64,000 nt of DNA from positions 620,001-684,000 of the forward strand of contig NZ_JAKZFC010000001.1 in assembly GCF_022549215.1 (NCBI RefSeq), given 5' to 3'. A model generated the notes under the pieces. That model did no database searches, was not told the DNA's origin, and worked only from the letters and a program-made list of their open reading frames with translations. The first letter of the stretch is position 1, and the number at the start of each line of letters is the position of its first letter. The translations under genes and the position numbers were made by a program. Source of the stretch: Solibacillus palustris. Lineage in GTDB: Bacteria; Bacillota; Bacilli; Bacillales_A; Planococcaceae. Below, in pieces: positions 27,514 through 36,968 of the stretch.

Positions 27514-28345
27514 TATTACAGAACGTGTACCCGCCATGAAAAAAAGAAGAAAAAGAAGAACCAATTTTAAGTTTGTTGCTTTAATCACAGTTTTCCTCCT
27601 AATCATTTTAGTACTGCTTTATTTTCAATTACCTTATAGCAATATAAAAAAAATTGACATTAAAGGTGCAGAACTTCGAGAAGAGGCATTCTATTTGCAA
27701 CAGTCTACGTTGCAAATAGATGACTCATTATGGGGATTCAAAACGTCTGAAGTGGAACAAACTATTGCTGAAAATGAATGGATTAAATCTGTTCATGTAA
27801 AACGAAAATTTTTAAATGATGTAGAAATTACAATTGATGAATGGCACAAGGTAGCATACATTTCAAAAGATGGCGAGTTTTATCCGATGCTTGAAAATGG
27901 TGTGATATTTAATGAGGTTAATGAAATCACACCAATTGACGCGCCGATTTTTTTGGATTTTGAAGATGAAGCACTTCGTAAAAAGCTTTTAACGCAACTA
28001 GTTAAGTTAAAGCCAGAAGTACTGTCACTCATTTCTCAAATAAATTCCAATTCAACAGAAGCCGACCCATATGCCATTACATTATTTATGAATGATGGCT
28101 ATGAAGTACGAGCTGATGCCAATACATTGGGGGAAAAGTTAAATTATTATCCTTCAATCATTGCACAAATTGAGCAACAAGAAGGGTTTGAAAAAGGGAT
28201 AATTGATATTGAAGTGGGTTCGTATTATCGTCCTTTTTCAGATGAGTATTCACTAATTGGTGATGTTAAAGCGGAGTCTGAGGAAGGGGGGCAAGAAGAA
28301 AATCAAAATGATGAACAACAAGAGCAACAAACAGGGGAAGAATAA
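27497..28345 (+). CDS. divIB: Cell division protein DivIB (FtsQ)
   Basis: 282-residue bitopic septum protein: a very basic cytoplasmic tail (MKKRRKRRTNFK), one transmembrane segment (about 26-46), a POTRA domain (NIKKIDIKGAELREEAFYLQQ...), the DivIB/FtsQ beta domain, and an acidic, glutamine-rich C-terminal tail (EESEEGGQEENQNDEQQEQQ-like). It stabilises FtsL/DivIC and regulates septal synthesis. ATG 27497 has AGGAGG seven bases upstream; the ATG at 27494 is possible. Starts inside the end of the SEDS gene. Overlaps ylxW. Confidence 0.92.
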   Translation: MEKVIDITERVPAMKKRRKRRTNFKFVALITVFLLIILVLLYFQLPYSNIKKIDIKGAELREEAFYLQQSTLQIDDSLWGFKTSEVEQTIAENEWIKSVHVKRKFLNDVEITIDEWHKVAYISKDGEFYPMLENGVIFNEVNEITPIDAPIFLDFEDEALRKKLLTQLVKLKPEVLSLISQINSNSTEADPYAITLFMNDGYEVRADANTLGEKLNYYPSIIAQIEQQEGFEKGIIDIEVGSYYRPFSDEYSLIGDVKAESEEGGQEENQNDEQQEQQTGEE

Positions 28346-29042
28346 GTCATCTTTGTTTTCACGTAAATATTTGATGTTATTTATTGTATGTATCATTACC
28401 GGATTTATTATTGGGTTTTCGTATAATTTATCTAAGGATAAGCGTACCTTGAGCTCAGCCTCCTCACAATACGAGAAAGAAAATCAGTATATGGAAGAAT
28501 TAATAAGCCAAAAAGAACGTAGTAAAGAGCTTGTAAATGAGCTTGCCGAACTTGAAGAAAAAATACGCACATATGAGAAAAAGTACTCTTCCAATGAAGC
28601 AGATTATGAACAAAATATACAAGATGCCGAACAGCTTAGATTATTACTAGGCTTATCAGCGGCTGTTGGTAAAGGCATCAAAATTACACTACAAGATGGC
28701 GATTATAATCCACAATCGACGAATCCGAATGAGTATATTGTCCATGAAAGTCACATTTTCAAAGTATTAAATGAGCTAAAAATTGCGGGAGCAGAGGCAA
28801 TTTCGATAAACGGCCAACGCTTGAAGACCAATTCTTATATTAGCTGTAATGGCCCTGTAATTACGATTGATGGTCAGCAATACCCAGCACCCTTTGTCAT
28901 TGAAGCAGTTGGCAATCAGGATGCATTAATTTCTTCGTTAGAGTTAACGGGTGGTGTGTTTGATCAACTATTAAATGAACAAGTTGTCGTGACAATTGAG
29001 CGCAGCAGTTTAGTTGAAATGGCAACAATCAATGAAGATTAA
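28308..29042 (+). CDS. ylxW: DUF881 protein YlxW
   Basis: About 244 residues: an N-terminal transmembrane segment (about 20-40, YLMLFIVCIITGFIIGF), a coiled coil (KERSKELVNELAELEEKIRTYEKKY), then the DUF881 domain (GLSAAVGKGIKITLQDGDYNP, VLNELKIAGAEAISINGQRL, PFVIEAVGNQDALISSLEL). DUF881 proteins lie beside divIB in Firmicutes and have no firm function. Start uncertain: ATG 28308 or 28311 follow a weak purine-rich SD and overlap the end of divIB by about 38 bases. Confidence 0.85.
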   Translation: MMNNKSNKQGKNKSSLFSRKYLMLFIVCIITGFIIGFSYNLSKDKRTLSSASSQYEKENQYMEELISQKERSKELVNELAELEEKIRTYEKKYSSNEADYEQNIQDAEQLRLLLGLSAAVGKGIKITLQDGDYNPQSTNPNEYIVHESHIFKVLNELKIAGAEAISINGQRLKTNSYISCNGPVITIDGQQYPAPFVIEAVGNQDALISSLELTGGVFDQLLNEQVVVTIERSSLVEMATINED

Positions 29043-29072
29043 AGTAGTGAAAAATCATTCGGAGGGGTCATG

Positions 29073-29780
29073 ATGACGAAAAAAATGTACCGTAATATAA
29101 CGATTATCTCGTTCATCATTGGTTTTATGTTAGCGGTACAATACAATACTGTTCAAAACCCAACCGAACGAAATACAGTAGATATATGGGAAATTCGCCA
29201 GCAATTATCGGAAGAAAAAGAGCGACATTTAGATTTACTAACTACGATTGCGGAAGTGACGGAAACAGTTAATAAATATGAGGATGCCGAGTTCGATAAT
29301 CCAGAGCTACTTTTACAGCAAACAGTGGATAACTTGAAGGCGCAGGCAGGGATTTTACCGATAAAGGGTCCCGGTGTTACGCTTTCAATTGAACCGGCTG
29401 CCGAATTGCTACAATTTGGATATGAAATAAAGCCCATTTCACCAGAATTGTTGATCCGACTAATCAATGAATTATATCGATATAACGCTCAGGCGATCGA
29501 AATTGGAGGGAAACGGCTAACATATAATAGTGCTATCCGTGATATCAATGGAAAAACAATGGTGAATAGTGAGCCACTCGATGATCTTAATGTCGAAATT
29601 AACATTATTACACAATCATATGATCAAGCTGAAAAACTAAAAAACCATTTATTAGCTTCATCATTTCCAGAGCAATTTTATATTGATAATCTCGTTTTAA
29701 ATGTCCATGAACCTTCTGAAAATATACGCATTAATTCAACGGTTGATGTCAAAAAGAGCAACTATTTATTAGAGAAGTAA
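29073..29780 (+). CDS. ylxX: DUF881 protein YlxX
   Basis: A second DUF881 protein of 235 residues, with the same plan as its neighbour: N-terminal membrane segment (MYRNITIISFIIGFMLAV), a short coiled coil (IWEIRQQLSEEKERHLDLL) and the DUF881 domain (GILPIKGPGVTLSIEPA, LIRLINELYRYNAQAIEIGGKRLT, IDNLVLNVHEP). Tandem with ylxW, as in B. subtilis. GGAGGGG precedes; ATG 29073 gives the better spacing, ATG 29070 is the alternative. Function unknown. Confidence 0.86.
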   Translation: MTKKMYRNITIISFIIGFMLAVQYNTVQNPTERNTVDIWEIRQQLSEEKERHLDLLTTIAEVTETVNKYEDAEFDNPELLLQQTVDNLKAQAGILPIKGPGVTLSIEPAAELLQFGYEIKPISPELLIRLINELYRYNAQAIEIGGKRLTYNSAIRDINGKTMVNSEPLDDLNVEINIITQSYDQAEKLKNHLLASSFPEQFYIDNLVLNVHEPSENIRINSTVDVKKSNYLLEK

Positions 29781-29794
29781 AAGGGGATGCGAAT

Positions 29795-30157
29795 ATGTGG
29801 TTACCACTTTTAGGGTTGATTTTTGGCGTGGTATTAGGAATTTTTACAAATATTCAAATTCCATCTGTTTATGAAAACTATTTGTCAATTGCTGTACTAG
29901 CAGCACTTGATACGATGGTTGGAGGAATTCGTGCTCAATTACAACAGGTTTACGATGATAAAGTTTTTATTTCGGGCTTTTTCTTTAATATACTTTTAGC
30001 AGCAGGACTTGCTTTTTTAGGTGTTCATATTGGAGTAGACTTGTATTTAGCGGCAATTTTCGCGTTTGGTGTACGTCTTTTCCAAAATATTGCTGTAATT
30101 CGACGTATCTTATTAACAAAGTTAGAAAATAGACGAATAAAAAAAGGTGAAAACTAG
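29795..30157 (+). CDS. sbp: Small basic protein Sbp (DUF1290)
   Basis: 120-residue membrane protein with about four hydrophobic segments and a basic C-terminus (RRILLTKLENRRIKKGEN). The DUF1290 signature AALDTMVGGIRAQLQ and the position directly before ftsA match B. subtilis sbp. Function not established. Likely last gene of the ylxW-ylxX-sbp unit. Confidence 0.88.
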   Translation: MWLPLLGLIFGVVLGIFTNIQIPSVYENYLSIAVLAALDTMVGGIRAQLQQVYDDKVFISGFFFNILLAAGLAFLGVHIGVDLYLAAIFAFGVRLFQNIAVIRRILLTKLENRRIKKGEN

Positions 30158-30264
30158 TAACAATCACGTTAAAATATCATTACAATTTATTGATTTACTT
30201 AGACAATCACATGATTTTACAATAGAATGAACTATAGGGAGTAATTCGAAGGAGGTGCAGAATT

Positions 30265-31557
30265 TTGAATCATCAAGAAATTTATGTTTCGCTCGATATT
30301 GGTTCGTCTTCTATTAAAGTATTGATCGGGGAAATGAGCGATGATCAATTGCACGTAATTGGTGTAGGGCATGTTAAATCAACAGGAGTTCGTAAAGGGG
30401 CCATTGTTGATATTGATGCAACCGTACAATCAATTAAAAAAGCGGTAGACCAGGCTGAGCGTATGACGGGTATTAAAATAGATGAAGTAATTCTCGGAGT
30501 ACCTGCAAACCAAACGCTTTTACAATCTGTAAAAGGTGTGGTAGCAGTTAATAGTGAAAACCGTGAAATCACAGATGATGATTTGGCACGTGTAATAGAC
30601 TCTGCACAGGTAATGTCTATTCCACCTGAACGAGAGCTAGTAAACTTAATTCCTAAACAATTTATCGTAGACAATTTAGATGAGATTAAAGATCCACGCG
30701 GTATGATAGGAATTCGTTTAGAAATGGATGCAGCAATGATTACTACATCTAAAACGCTAGTACATAATGTGTTGCGTTGTGTAGAACGTGCTGGCCTCCA
30801 AATTCGTGAAATTTATTTGCAACCGTTAGCGGCAGGAACGTTTGCTTTAACGGAAGACGAAAAGAATCAGGGGACGGCATACATCGATTTAGGTGGTGGT
30901 TCTACTACAATTGCGGTATTCCAAGATGGATTGTTAACGAATACAGCAGTAATTCCAGTTGGTGGAGATCATATTACAAAAGATTTATCAATCGTTTTAA
31001 AGACACCAACAGAGCAAGCTGAAAAAATCAAAAAACAATATGGACATGCCTTTTATGATGATGCTTCTGATGAACAACTATTCGAAGTACCAGTTGTCGG
31101 AACAGATTCAACAGATCAATATAGTCAACGCTATATTTCTGAAATCATCGGTGTTCGTTTAGAAGAATTATTTGAACTTGTTTTAGACGAACTTGCTCGC
31201 ATGGGCATTCAAGATTTACCTGGTGGTATTGTAATTTCAGGTGGGGTAGCACAGTTAGAAGGTATTGCTCAGCTCGCACGTCAAATGATGCTAACGCGCG
31301 TACGAATTTATACGCCGGATTATATCGGTGTTCGTGAACCGGCATTCACAACTTCGGTTGGTTTAATTCGTCATGCGTATGCAGATGACGAATTTTATGG
31401 ACATAGCGAGCCAGTAAATGCGATACCGTATCCTACTCAACCAGCTCCTTCTAAAAAGCAAGCTGCTAATGTATCGGAGAGAGTAGATAGCGCTAATGCT
31501 AATAAAGTAAGTGTTATTGATCGCGCAAAAAACATATTAAATAAATTTTTCGATTAA
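30265..31557 (+). CDS. ftsA: Cell division protein FtsA
   Basis: 430-residue actin-like ATPase that tethers FtsZ to the membrane. Seen: YVSLDIGSSSIKVLIGE (phosphate 1), the 1C subdomain region near EVILGVPANQ, AYIDLGGGSTTIAVF (phosphate 2), GGIVISGGVAQLEGI (adenosine motif), and a C-terminal amphipathic helix SVIDRAKNILNKFFD for membrane binding. Starts at TTG 30265 with AAGGAGGTG upstream. ftsZ follows 39 bases on. Confidence 0.96.
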   Translation: MNHQEIYVSLDIGSSSIKVLIGEMSDDQLHVIGVGHVKSTGVRKGAIVDIDATVQSIKKAVDQAERMTGIKIDEVILGVPANQTLLQSVKGVVAVNSENREITDDDLARVIDSAQVMSIPPERELVNLIPKQFIVDNLDEIKDPRGMIGIRLEMDAAMITTSKTLVHNVLRCVERAGLQIREIYLQPLAAGTFALTEDEKNQGTAYIDLGGGSTTIAVFQDGLLTNTAVIPVGGDHITKDLSIVLKTPTEQAEKIKKQYGHAFYDDASDEQLFEVPVVGTDSTDQYSQRYISEIIGVRLEELFELVLDELARMGIQDLPGGIVISGGVAQLEGIAQLARQMMLTRVRIYTPDYIGVREPAFTTSVGLIRHAYADDEFYGHSEPVNAIPYPTQPAPSKKQAANVSERVDSANANKVSVIDRAKNILNKFFD

Positions 31558-31596
31558 GACGAAAAGTATGACGTGAACAATTAGGAGGAGAACTGT

Positions 31597-32757
31597 ATGT
31601 TAGAATTTGAAACGGGTATGGACCAACTAGCCGTAATTAAAGTAATCGGCGTTGGTGGTGGCGGTAATAACGCTGTTAACCGTATGATTGAACATGGTGT
31701 TCAAGGTGTAGATTTTATCGCTGTAAACACAGATTCACAAGCTTTGAACTTATCAAAAGCTGAATATAAATTACAAATTGGTGGCAAATTAACGCGTGGT
31801 CTTGGCGCTGGTGCAAACCCTGAAGTAGGTAAAAAAGCAGCAGAAGAAAGCCGTGAACAATTAGAAGAAGTACTAAGAGGTGCCGATATGGTATTCGTCA
31901 CTGCTGGTATGGGTGGCGGTACTGGAACTGGTGCAGCGCCTGTAATCGCTTCTATTGCACGTGAATTAGGCGCATTAACTGTAGGGGTTGTAACACGCCC
32001 ATTTACATTTGAAGGTCGTAAACGTCAAACTCAAGCGATGGGCGGCATTTCTACAATGAAGGAAGCCGTAGATACACTGATTGTTATTCCTAATGATAAG
32101 TTATTACAAATCGTTGATAAATCTACACCGATGTTAGAAGCGTTCCGTGAAGCGGATAACGTTTTACGTCAAGGTGTACAAGGTATTTCAGATTTAATCG
32201 CAACACCTGGTTTAATCAACCTTGACTTTGCCGATGTAAAAACGATTATGTCTGATAAAGGTTCAGCGTTAATGGGAATCGGTATTGCTTCAGGTGAAAA
32301 TCGCGCTATAGAAGCAGCGAAAAAAGCTATTTCATCTCCACTTTTAGAAACATCAATTGATGGTGCTAAAGGGGTTATTATGAACATTACTGGTGGCGTA
32401 AACTTAAGTCTTTACGAAGTACAAGAGGCAGCAGATATCGTTCAATTAGCTTCTGATGAAGAAGTGAATATGATTTTCGGTTCGGTAATTAATGACAACT
32501 TAAATGACGAAATTATTGTAACGGTTATTGCGACAGGGTTCTCTGATGATTTTACTGCGCCAAAACCACAGCCGGTTCGTCCGTCGTTAGGTGCACGCCA
32601 GCAAGCTGCGACGCACCAAACACCCCAACCGCAGCCATCTACTCGTGCTCAAGAATCAGTACAACAAGAGGTTCCACGTCAGCAACAACAAACGAACTAT
32701 CAACAAGAAGATGCTTTAGACATTCCAACATTCTTACGTAATCGTCGTAATCGATAA
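31597..32757 (+). CDS. ftsZ: Cell division GTPase FtsZ
   Basis: 386-residue tubulin-like GTPase forming the Z ring. Seen: [18 protein letters not shown], the tubulin signature [10 protein letters not shown], the T7 synergy loop [11 protein letters not shown], a variable proline/glutamine-rich linker (about 320-370) and the conserved C-terminal peptide [12 protein letters not shown], which binds FtsA, SepF and others. SD AGGAGG. A terminator separates it from spoIIGA. Confidence 0.98.
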   Translation: MLEFETGMDQLAVIKVIGVGGGGNNAVNRMIEHGVQGVDFIAVNTDSQALNLSKAEYKLQIGGKLTRGLGAGANPEVGKKAAEESREQLEEVLRGADMVFVTAGMGGGTGTGAAPVIASIARELGALTVGVVTRPFTFEGRKRQTQAMGGISTMKEAVDTLIVIPNDKLLQIVDKSTPMLEAFREADNVLRQGVQGISDLIATPGLINLDFADVKTIMSDKGSALMGIGIASGENRAIEAAKKAISSPLLETSIDGAKGVIMNITGGVNLSLYEVQEAADIVQLASDEEVNMIFGSVINDNLNDEIIVTVIATGFSDDFTAPKPQPVRPSLGARQQAATHQTPQPQPSTRAQESVQQEVPRQQQQTNYQQEDALDIPTFLRNRRNR

Positions 32758-32768
32758 GTTTTTCTTTT

Positions 32769-32808
32769 AAACTAGTGCAACGCTTAAAAGCGGTGCGCTA
32801 GTTTTTTT
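32769..32808 (+). terminator. Terminator after ftsZ
   Basis: AACTAGTGCAACGC pairs with GCGGTGCGCTAGTT (wobbles and one mismatch), followed by a T tract. It ends the dcw/ftsAZ transcription unit. Confidence 0.85.
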
Positions 32809-32834
32809 GTTGTCTATTTTTTGATTGCTATAAC

Positions 32835-32871
32835 TGTCGAAAAGATTCAGAAGATTAAATAAATTGTCAAA
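32835..32871 (+). promoter_or_regulatory. Spo0A-like boxes upstream of spoIIGA
   Basis: TGTCGAA (32835-32841) is an exact 0A box, and TGTCAAA (32865-32871) differs at one base. They are 30 bases apart, three helical turns. B. subtilis spoIIG is activated by Spo0A~P. The -35/-10 elements could not be placed with confidence. Confidence 0.5.
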
Positions 32872-32951
32872 CGATTTCTTAAAATAGGTGAGCTTGTTTG
32901 ACAAAAAGCGCAACCCTACATTTGCTAGTCTTATTAGCAGGAGGACAAAGC

Positions 32952-33773
32952 ATGTATGCAGAGTGGATACTGTTATTTAATTTTCTTATAAATGTGGCGC
33001 TTTTAAAATTCATAGAAGCAATGACTTCTTCAACGATTCCAATATGGAGATTAGTAGTAAGTGCATTTAGTAGTGCGCTCATTGCGATCGTATTTTATGG
33101 TCATATACTTAGCATCTTCCTTTGCTTTATTGTGCTTATTGGTATTGCGTATTCTTTTCGCTTCACAGCACTTTTACTGTATGGTCGCTGGCTTGTTGTA
33201 GCGACGCTATTAGTAGGCGGCTTATTAACAGCGTTGCAACCCTTATTAAGTTCAGATGCATTTTTTGTATATATTTTGCTGTGTGTTGGCATAGTATGTA
33301 GTAGTTTACTAGCATTTAAACTTGGTTGGATGAAAAAGCTACAACAAATTGTGCAGCAACGATTTATTACACCATGTACCGCACAGTTTCTTCATGAACA
33401 ATGGGAGCTCGTTGCCTACATCGATACCGGCAACGAATGCGTAGAACCAATTAGCCTAGCACCTGTTCATTTTATCGCATTTGATGCGGTGCAATCATCA
33501 ATGACACCTGAGTTAAGAAATGGGTTACTTGCGTGGGATGAGGCGCGGCCATATGAGTTGTCAATGTTTGCAACACAGCATCAAAAATACATTCGAATGG
33601 TGGCCATTTCAACTGTACAAAAAACGACTACATTTGTTCCAGCGTTTCGCATGACGCTTACAATTCACGAACACACTTATGTGAATCATTATGTTGTTTT
33701 TACGAAAAGTGCGACAAAGTTTCCACAAAGTGCACATCTGATTGCACATGTTTCTGTTCTAACCAATTCATAA
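32952..33773 (+). CDS. spoIIGA: Sigma-E processing protease SpoIIGA
   Basis: 273-residue sporulation protein: five N-terminal transmembrane segments ([18 protein letters not shown] onward to about 135) and a C-terminal aspartic-protease-like domain with the catalytic DTGN in [15 protein letters not shown]. At the septum it removes the pro-sequence of sigma-E on signal from SpoIIR. ATG 32952 is chosen: AGGAGG lies seven bases upstream, and B. subtilis SpoIIGA begins at the same point; the upstream frame to 32898 is only open leader. It lies 13 bases before sigE. Confidence 0.93.
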   Translation: MYAEWILLFNFLINVALLKFIEAMTSSTIPIWRLVVSAFSSALIAIVFYGHILSIFLCFIVLIGIAYSFRFTALLLYGRWLVVATLLVGGLLTALQPLLSSDAFFVYILLCVGIVCSSLLAFKLGWMKKLQQIVQQRFITPCTAQFLHEQWELVAYIDTGNECVEPISLAPVHFIAFDAVQSSMTPELRNGLLAWDEARPYELSMFATQHQKYIRMVAISTVQKTTTFVPAFRMTLTIHEHTYVNHYVVFTKSATKFPQSAHLIAHVSVLTNS

Positions 33774-33786
33774 GGGAGGCTCGATA

Positions 33787-34494
33787 TTGTTACAAAAACT
33801 AAAATCATGGATTGTTAAACTATTTAGCTATTTTACGAAAAAAGGGACATACTATATAGGAGGACATGATTCATTGCCAATTCCATTAACACGAGAAGAA
33901 GAAGTTGTTGTCGTTGAAGCTTTTATGAATGGGGACTTACACGCGAGAGATATGCTGATAGAACGTAATTTACGTTTAGTTGTTTATATTGCAAGACGTT
34001 TTGATAATACAACGACACCAATCGAGGATTTAATAAGCATTGGTTCGATCGGGCTAATTAAAGCAATTGAAACTTTTAATTTAGACAAAAATATTAAGTT
34101 AGCGACTTACGCATCTCGCTGCATTGAAAATGAAATATTAATGCATTTACGTAAGACAAGCCGCATGAAGGGGGAAGTGTCTTTTGACGAACCGCTCAAT
34201 GCTGATGCAGATGGCAATGAATTATTACTGTCCGACATTTTAGGGACAGAAGAACATATAATTACAATGGATGTTGAACGAAAAATTGAACGCCAGCATA
34301 TGTTTATGGCGATCAATCAATTAACACCACGTGAAAAATATATTATGGAGTGTCGCTTTGGTTTAAATGGTAAAGAAGAAATGACACAAAAGGAAGTGGC
34401 GGATCACTTAGGTATTTCTCAGTCATATATTTCGCGTTTAGAAAAGAAAATTATTTTAGATTTACGTGAATATTTAAATGAACCAATTGCGTAA
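33787..34494 (+). CDS. sigE: Sporulation sigma factor sigma-E precursor
   Basis: 235-residue mother-cell-specific sigma-70-type factor, made as an inactive precursor. The amphipathic pro-sequence (about 1-22) is followed by YYIGG, near which SpoIIGA cuts in B. subtilis. Region 2 ([48 protein letters not shown]) and region 4 ([29 protein letters not shown]) are intact. It starts at TTG 33787 with GGGAGG upstream. Operon with spoIIGA. Confidence 0.96.
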   Translation: MLQKLKSWIVKLFSYFTKKGTYYIGGHDSLPIPLTREEEVVVVEAFMNGDLHARDMLIERNLRLVVYIARRFDNTTTPIEDLISIGSIGLIKAIETFNLDKNIKLATYASRCIENEILMHLRKTSRMKGEVSFDEPLNADADGNELLLSDILGTEEHIITMDVERKIERQHMFMAINQLTPREKYIMECRFGLNGKEEMTQKEVADHLGISQSYISRLEKKIILDLREYLNEPIA

Positions 34495-34512
34495 TACTGG
34501 CTAATTTTGGCG

Positions 34513-34542
34513 TGCATAGTGTAACTAATTCCGGACAAACTG
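34513..34542 (+). promoter_or_regulatory. Probable sigma-F promoter of sigG
   Basis: TGCATA (34513-34518), 14-base spacer, GGACAAACTG (34533-34542). This fits the sigma-F pattern WGCATA-N14/15-GGnnAnAnT throughout and lies 33 bases before sigG, whose B. subtilis counterpart is sigma-F dependent. Confidence 0.7.
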
Positions 34543-34575
34543 ATGTTAATCATGAAGTTCGAAAGGTGAAATGCT

Positions 34576-35346
34576 ATGCGGACGAAAGTAGAATTATGTG
34601 GTGTTGATACTTCAACCTTACCAGTTTTAAAACCTGAGGAAATGAAGCAATTATTTATTCGATTACAACAAGGAGAGCTGTATGTACGTGACGAGCTTGT
34701 CTTTTGTAATTTACGGCTTGTGTTAAGTATTGTAGGTCGTTATGCGTATCGAGGGGAACAGGCAGATGATTTGTTCCAGGTGGGTTGTATAGGCTTATTG
34801 AAGGCGATTGATAACTTTGATTTAAAACATAATGTACGTTTTTCAACGTACGCAGTGCCAATGATTATGGGGGAAATTCGCCGCCATTTACGTGACCATC
34901 ATGCTTTACGTGTATCACGTTCACTACGAGATATTGCTTATAAGGCGATGCAAGCAAAGGAACGTTATATTGCTGAGCATTTACGTGAACCGACAATTGA
35001 GCAGCTAGCACAGGAAATCGAGATGAAAAAAGAGGATGTGCTATTTGCACTTGATGCGATTCAAGATCCGATGTCACTGCAAGAACCGATTTATTCGGAT
35101 GGCGGCGATGCTATCTATATGATGGATCAAATTAAAGATAAAGTAACGGAAGAACAATGGGTAGGTACGATTTCGCTACAGGAGAGCATGAAGCGTTTGA
35201 ATAGTCGTCAAAAGATGATTATTGAAAAACGATTTTTCCTCGGTGAAACACAAACTGAAATTGCTCAAAGCTTAGGGATATCACAAGCACAAATTTCTAG
35301 ATTAGAAAAAAGCGCGGTTGAATTATTACAGCGGGATTTTCGTTAA
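34576..35346 (+). CDS. sigG: Forespore sigma factor sigma-G
   Basis: 256-residue late forespore sigma factor. The N-terminus MRTKVELCGVDTSTLPVL is the sigma-G signature, followed by regions 2 (CNLRLVLSIVGRYAYRGE, DLFQVGCIGLLKAIDNFD, FSTYAVPMIMGEIRRHLRD), 3 (EHLREPTIEQLAQEI) and 4 (NSRQKMIIEKRFFLGETQTEIAQSLGISQAQISRLE). Separated from sigE by 81 bases holding its own probable sigma-F promoter. Confidence 0.97.
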   Translation: MRTKVELCGVDTSTLPVLKPEEMKQLFIRLQQGELYVRDELVFCNLRLVLSIVGRYAYRGEQADDLFQVGCIGLLKAIDNFDLKHNVRFSTYAVPMIMGEIRRHLRDHHALRVSRSLRDIAYKAMQAKERYIAEHLREPTIEQLAQEIEMKKEDVLFALDAIQDPMSLQEPIYSDGGDAIYMMDQIKDKVTEEQWVGTISLQESMKRLNSRQKMIIEKRFFLGETQTEIAQSLGISQAQISRLEKSAVELLQRDFR

Positions 35347-35358
35347 AGTTTTTGAAAG

Positions 35359-35390
35359 AGGGACTGTCCGTGATAAGGGCTGTCCCTTTT
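35359..35390 (+). terminator. Possible terminator after sigG
   Basis: AGGGAC pairs with GTCCCT across an imperfect interior, followed by TTTT. Moderate strength; some readthrough into ylmC is possible. Confidence 0.5.
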
Positions 35391-35412
35391 AGTTCATAGA
35401 AAGGATGGGAAC

Positions 35413-35652
35413 ATGAGGTTTTCTTCTGTACAGGAAAAGGAGATTATTGATTCTGTTAGTGGGAAATTTATCGGGTATATTGTAGATGCAGAAATTGACG
35501 AGGCGCGTGGAGAAATAGTAGCACTAATTATTTCTGCACCAAAAAAGTTTTACCACTTATTTCAAGGGGAAGAGACAGTTAAGAAGATAGCCTTTAGTCA
35601 TATTCTCACAGTAGGAAAAGATGTTATATTAGTGAAAACCCATGATGAATAG
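35413..35652 (+). CDS. ylmC: PRC-barrel protein YlmC/YmxH
   Basis: 79-residue PRC-barrel protein of the YlmC/YmxH family (EIIDSVSGKFIGYIVDAEID, ending FSHILTVGKDVILV). B. subtilis has ylmC right after sigG. Function unknown. ATG 35413 follows AAGGATGGG. In B. subtilis ylmD lies between this gene and ylmE; it is absent here. Confidence 0.88.
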   Translation: MRFSSVQEKEIIDSVSGKFIGYIVDAEIDEARGEIVALIISAPKKFYHLFQGEETVKKIAFSHILTVGKDVILVKTHDE

Positions 35653-35724
35653 GTCAGCCTATTCATTGTAAATTGCCACTACGCTTGTTACAATGAAAGA
35701 AACTGTAGTAAAGTTGGGAAAAAA

Positions 35725-36393
35725 GTGGCAAAAATCGAAAATAATTTAGAAGTTATTCAACAACATATAGAACAGGCAAAGCAACGTGGAAAAGTACAGC
35801 AGCAGGTAAATATTATCGCTGTGACAAAAGAGGTAGATGTAGCGCGCACGAAAGAGGCTATTGCTGCCGGCTTAACTCATATAGGGGAAAACCGTCCAGA
35901 AGGTCTCTCAACTAAATTACAAGCAATTGATGCAAATGTTTTTTGGCATTATATAGGTTCATTACAAACTAGAAAAGTAAAGCAAGTAATCGACCAAATT
36001 GATTACTTGCATTCATTGGATCGTTTAAGTTTAGCACAGGAAATTGAAAAAAGAGCTTCAAAAAAAGTGAAATGTTTTGTACAGGTAAATGTTTCGGGTG
36101 AAGATTCAAAGCATGGCTTAACGAATGAGCAAACAATAGAATTTGTAAAACAATTAGAGCAATTTTCGAAGATTGAAGTAGTTGGCTTAATGACAATGGC
36201 TCCTTTTACTGAAGAAGAAACCGTCATTCGAAATGTGTTTAAACTATTAAAACAATTGCAACAACAAGTGTCCGAGTTAAACATTCCGAACGTACCTTGT
36301 ACAGAGCTTTCGATGGGGATGTCAAATGACTATGAAATTGCAGTCGAGGAAGGCGCAACATTTGTCAGAATAGGAACGGCTCTTGTTGGCTAA
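35725..36393 (+). CDS. ylmE: YggS/YlmE family PLP-binding protein
   Basis: 222-residue single-domain PLP protein (PLPBP/COG0325), involved in vitamin B6 and amino-acid homeostasis but without known catalysis. Seen: IIAVTKEV with the PLP lysine (about residue 34), HIGENRPEGL, HYIGSLQTRKVKQVI, CFVQVNVSGEDSKHGL, GLMTMAP, and ELSMGMSNDYEIAVEEGATFVRIG for phosphate binding. Starts at GTG 35725 with only a weak upstream GGGA. It lies 12 bases before sepF. Confidence 0.92.
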   Translation: MAKIENNLEVIQQHIEQAKQRGKVQQQVNIIAVTKEVDVARTKEAIAAGLTHIGENRPEGLSTKLQAIDANVFWHYIGSLQTRKVKQVIDQIDYLHSLDRLSLAQEIEKRASKKVKCFVQVNVSGEDSKHGLTNEQTIEFVKQLEQFSKIEVVGLMTMAPFTEEETVIRNVFKLLKQLQQQVSELNIPNVPCTELSMGMSNDYEIAVEEGATFVRIGTALVG

Positions 36394-36405
36394 GGAGGAT
36401 GTAAT

Positions 36406-36945
36406 ATGAGCATAAAAAATATTTTTGATAAATTCTTTTATTTAGAAGACATCGAAGAAGATCAAGCTCCGGATCAAGCGCAAGCAACGCCATCAAAGCA
36501 AGTTCCTAAAGCTACACCACAAGATGCATATTATCAAGAGGCAGTTCAAAAACAACAAACACAGGTGATTCAAAACCGTATGAAAAAAGAACGAAAAGTA
36601 ACTCAACAGCGTAATGAAGTAATTATGCAACCTAACATTCAAAATAGTAATAATGTTGTAAGCCTTCAAGCTGCAGCATCATCTAAAAATTCGAAACTAG
36701 TATTAATAGAGCCACGTGTTTATGCAGAGGCGCAAGATATAGCTGAGCATTTAAAGCAAAGGCGTGCGACAGTTGTGAATTTACAGCGCATTGACCGCGA
36801 TCAAGGAAAGCGAATTATCGACTTTTTAAGCGGAACAGTATACGCTTTAGGTGGAGATATTCAACGTATCGGTAATGACATTTTCTTATGCACACCAGAA
36901 AACGTAGAAGTATCCGGAGAAATTTCGAATTTAACATTCGAGTAA
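36406..36945 (+). CDS. sepF: Division protein SepF
   Basis: 179-residue Z-ring bundling and membrane-tethering protein. The N-terminal amphipathic helix [15 protein letters not shown] binds membrane, a glutamine-rich flexible linker follows (about 20-80), and the C-terminal beta/alpha domain ([48 protein letters not shown]) polymerises. SD AAGGAGG. Confidence 0.96.
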   Translation: MSIKNIFDKFFYLEDIEEDQAPDQAQATPSKQVPKATPQDAYYQEAVQKQQTQVIQNRMKKERKVTQQRNEVIMQPNIQNSNNVVSLQAAASSKNSKLVLIEPRVYAEAQDIAEHLKQRRATVVNLQRIDRDQGKRIIDFLSGTVYALGGDIQRIGNDIFLCTPENVEVSGEISNLTFE

Positions 36946-36968
36946 TTTAGTAATAGAGAGGTAATTAA

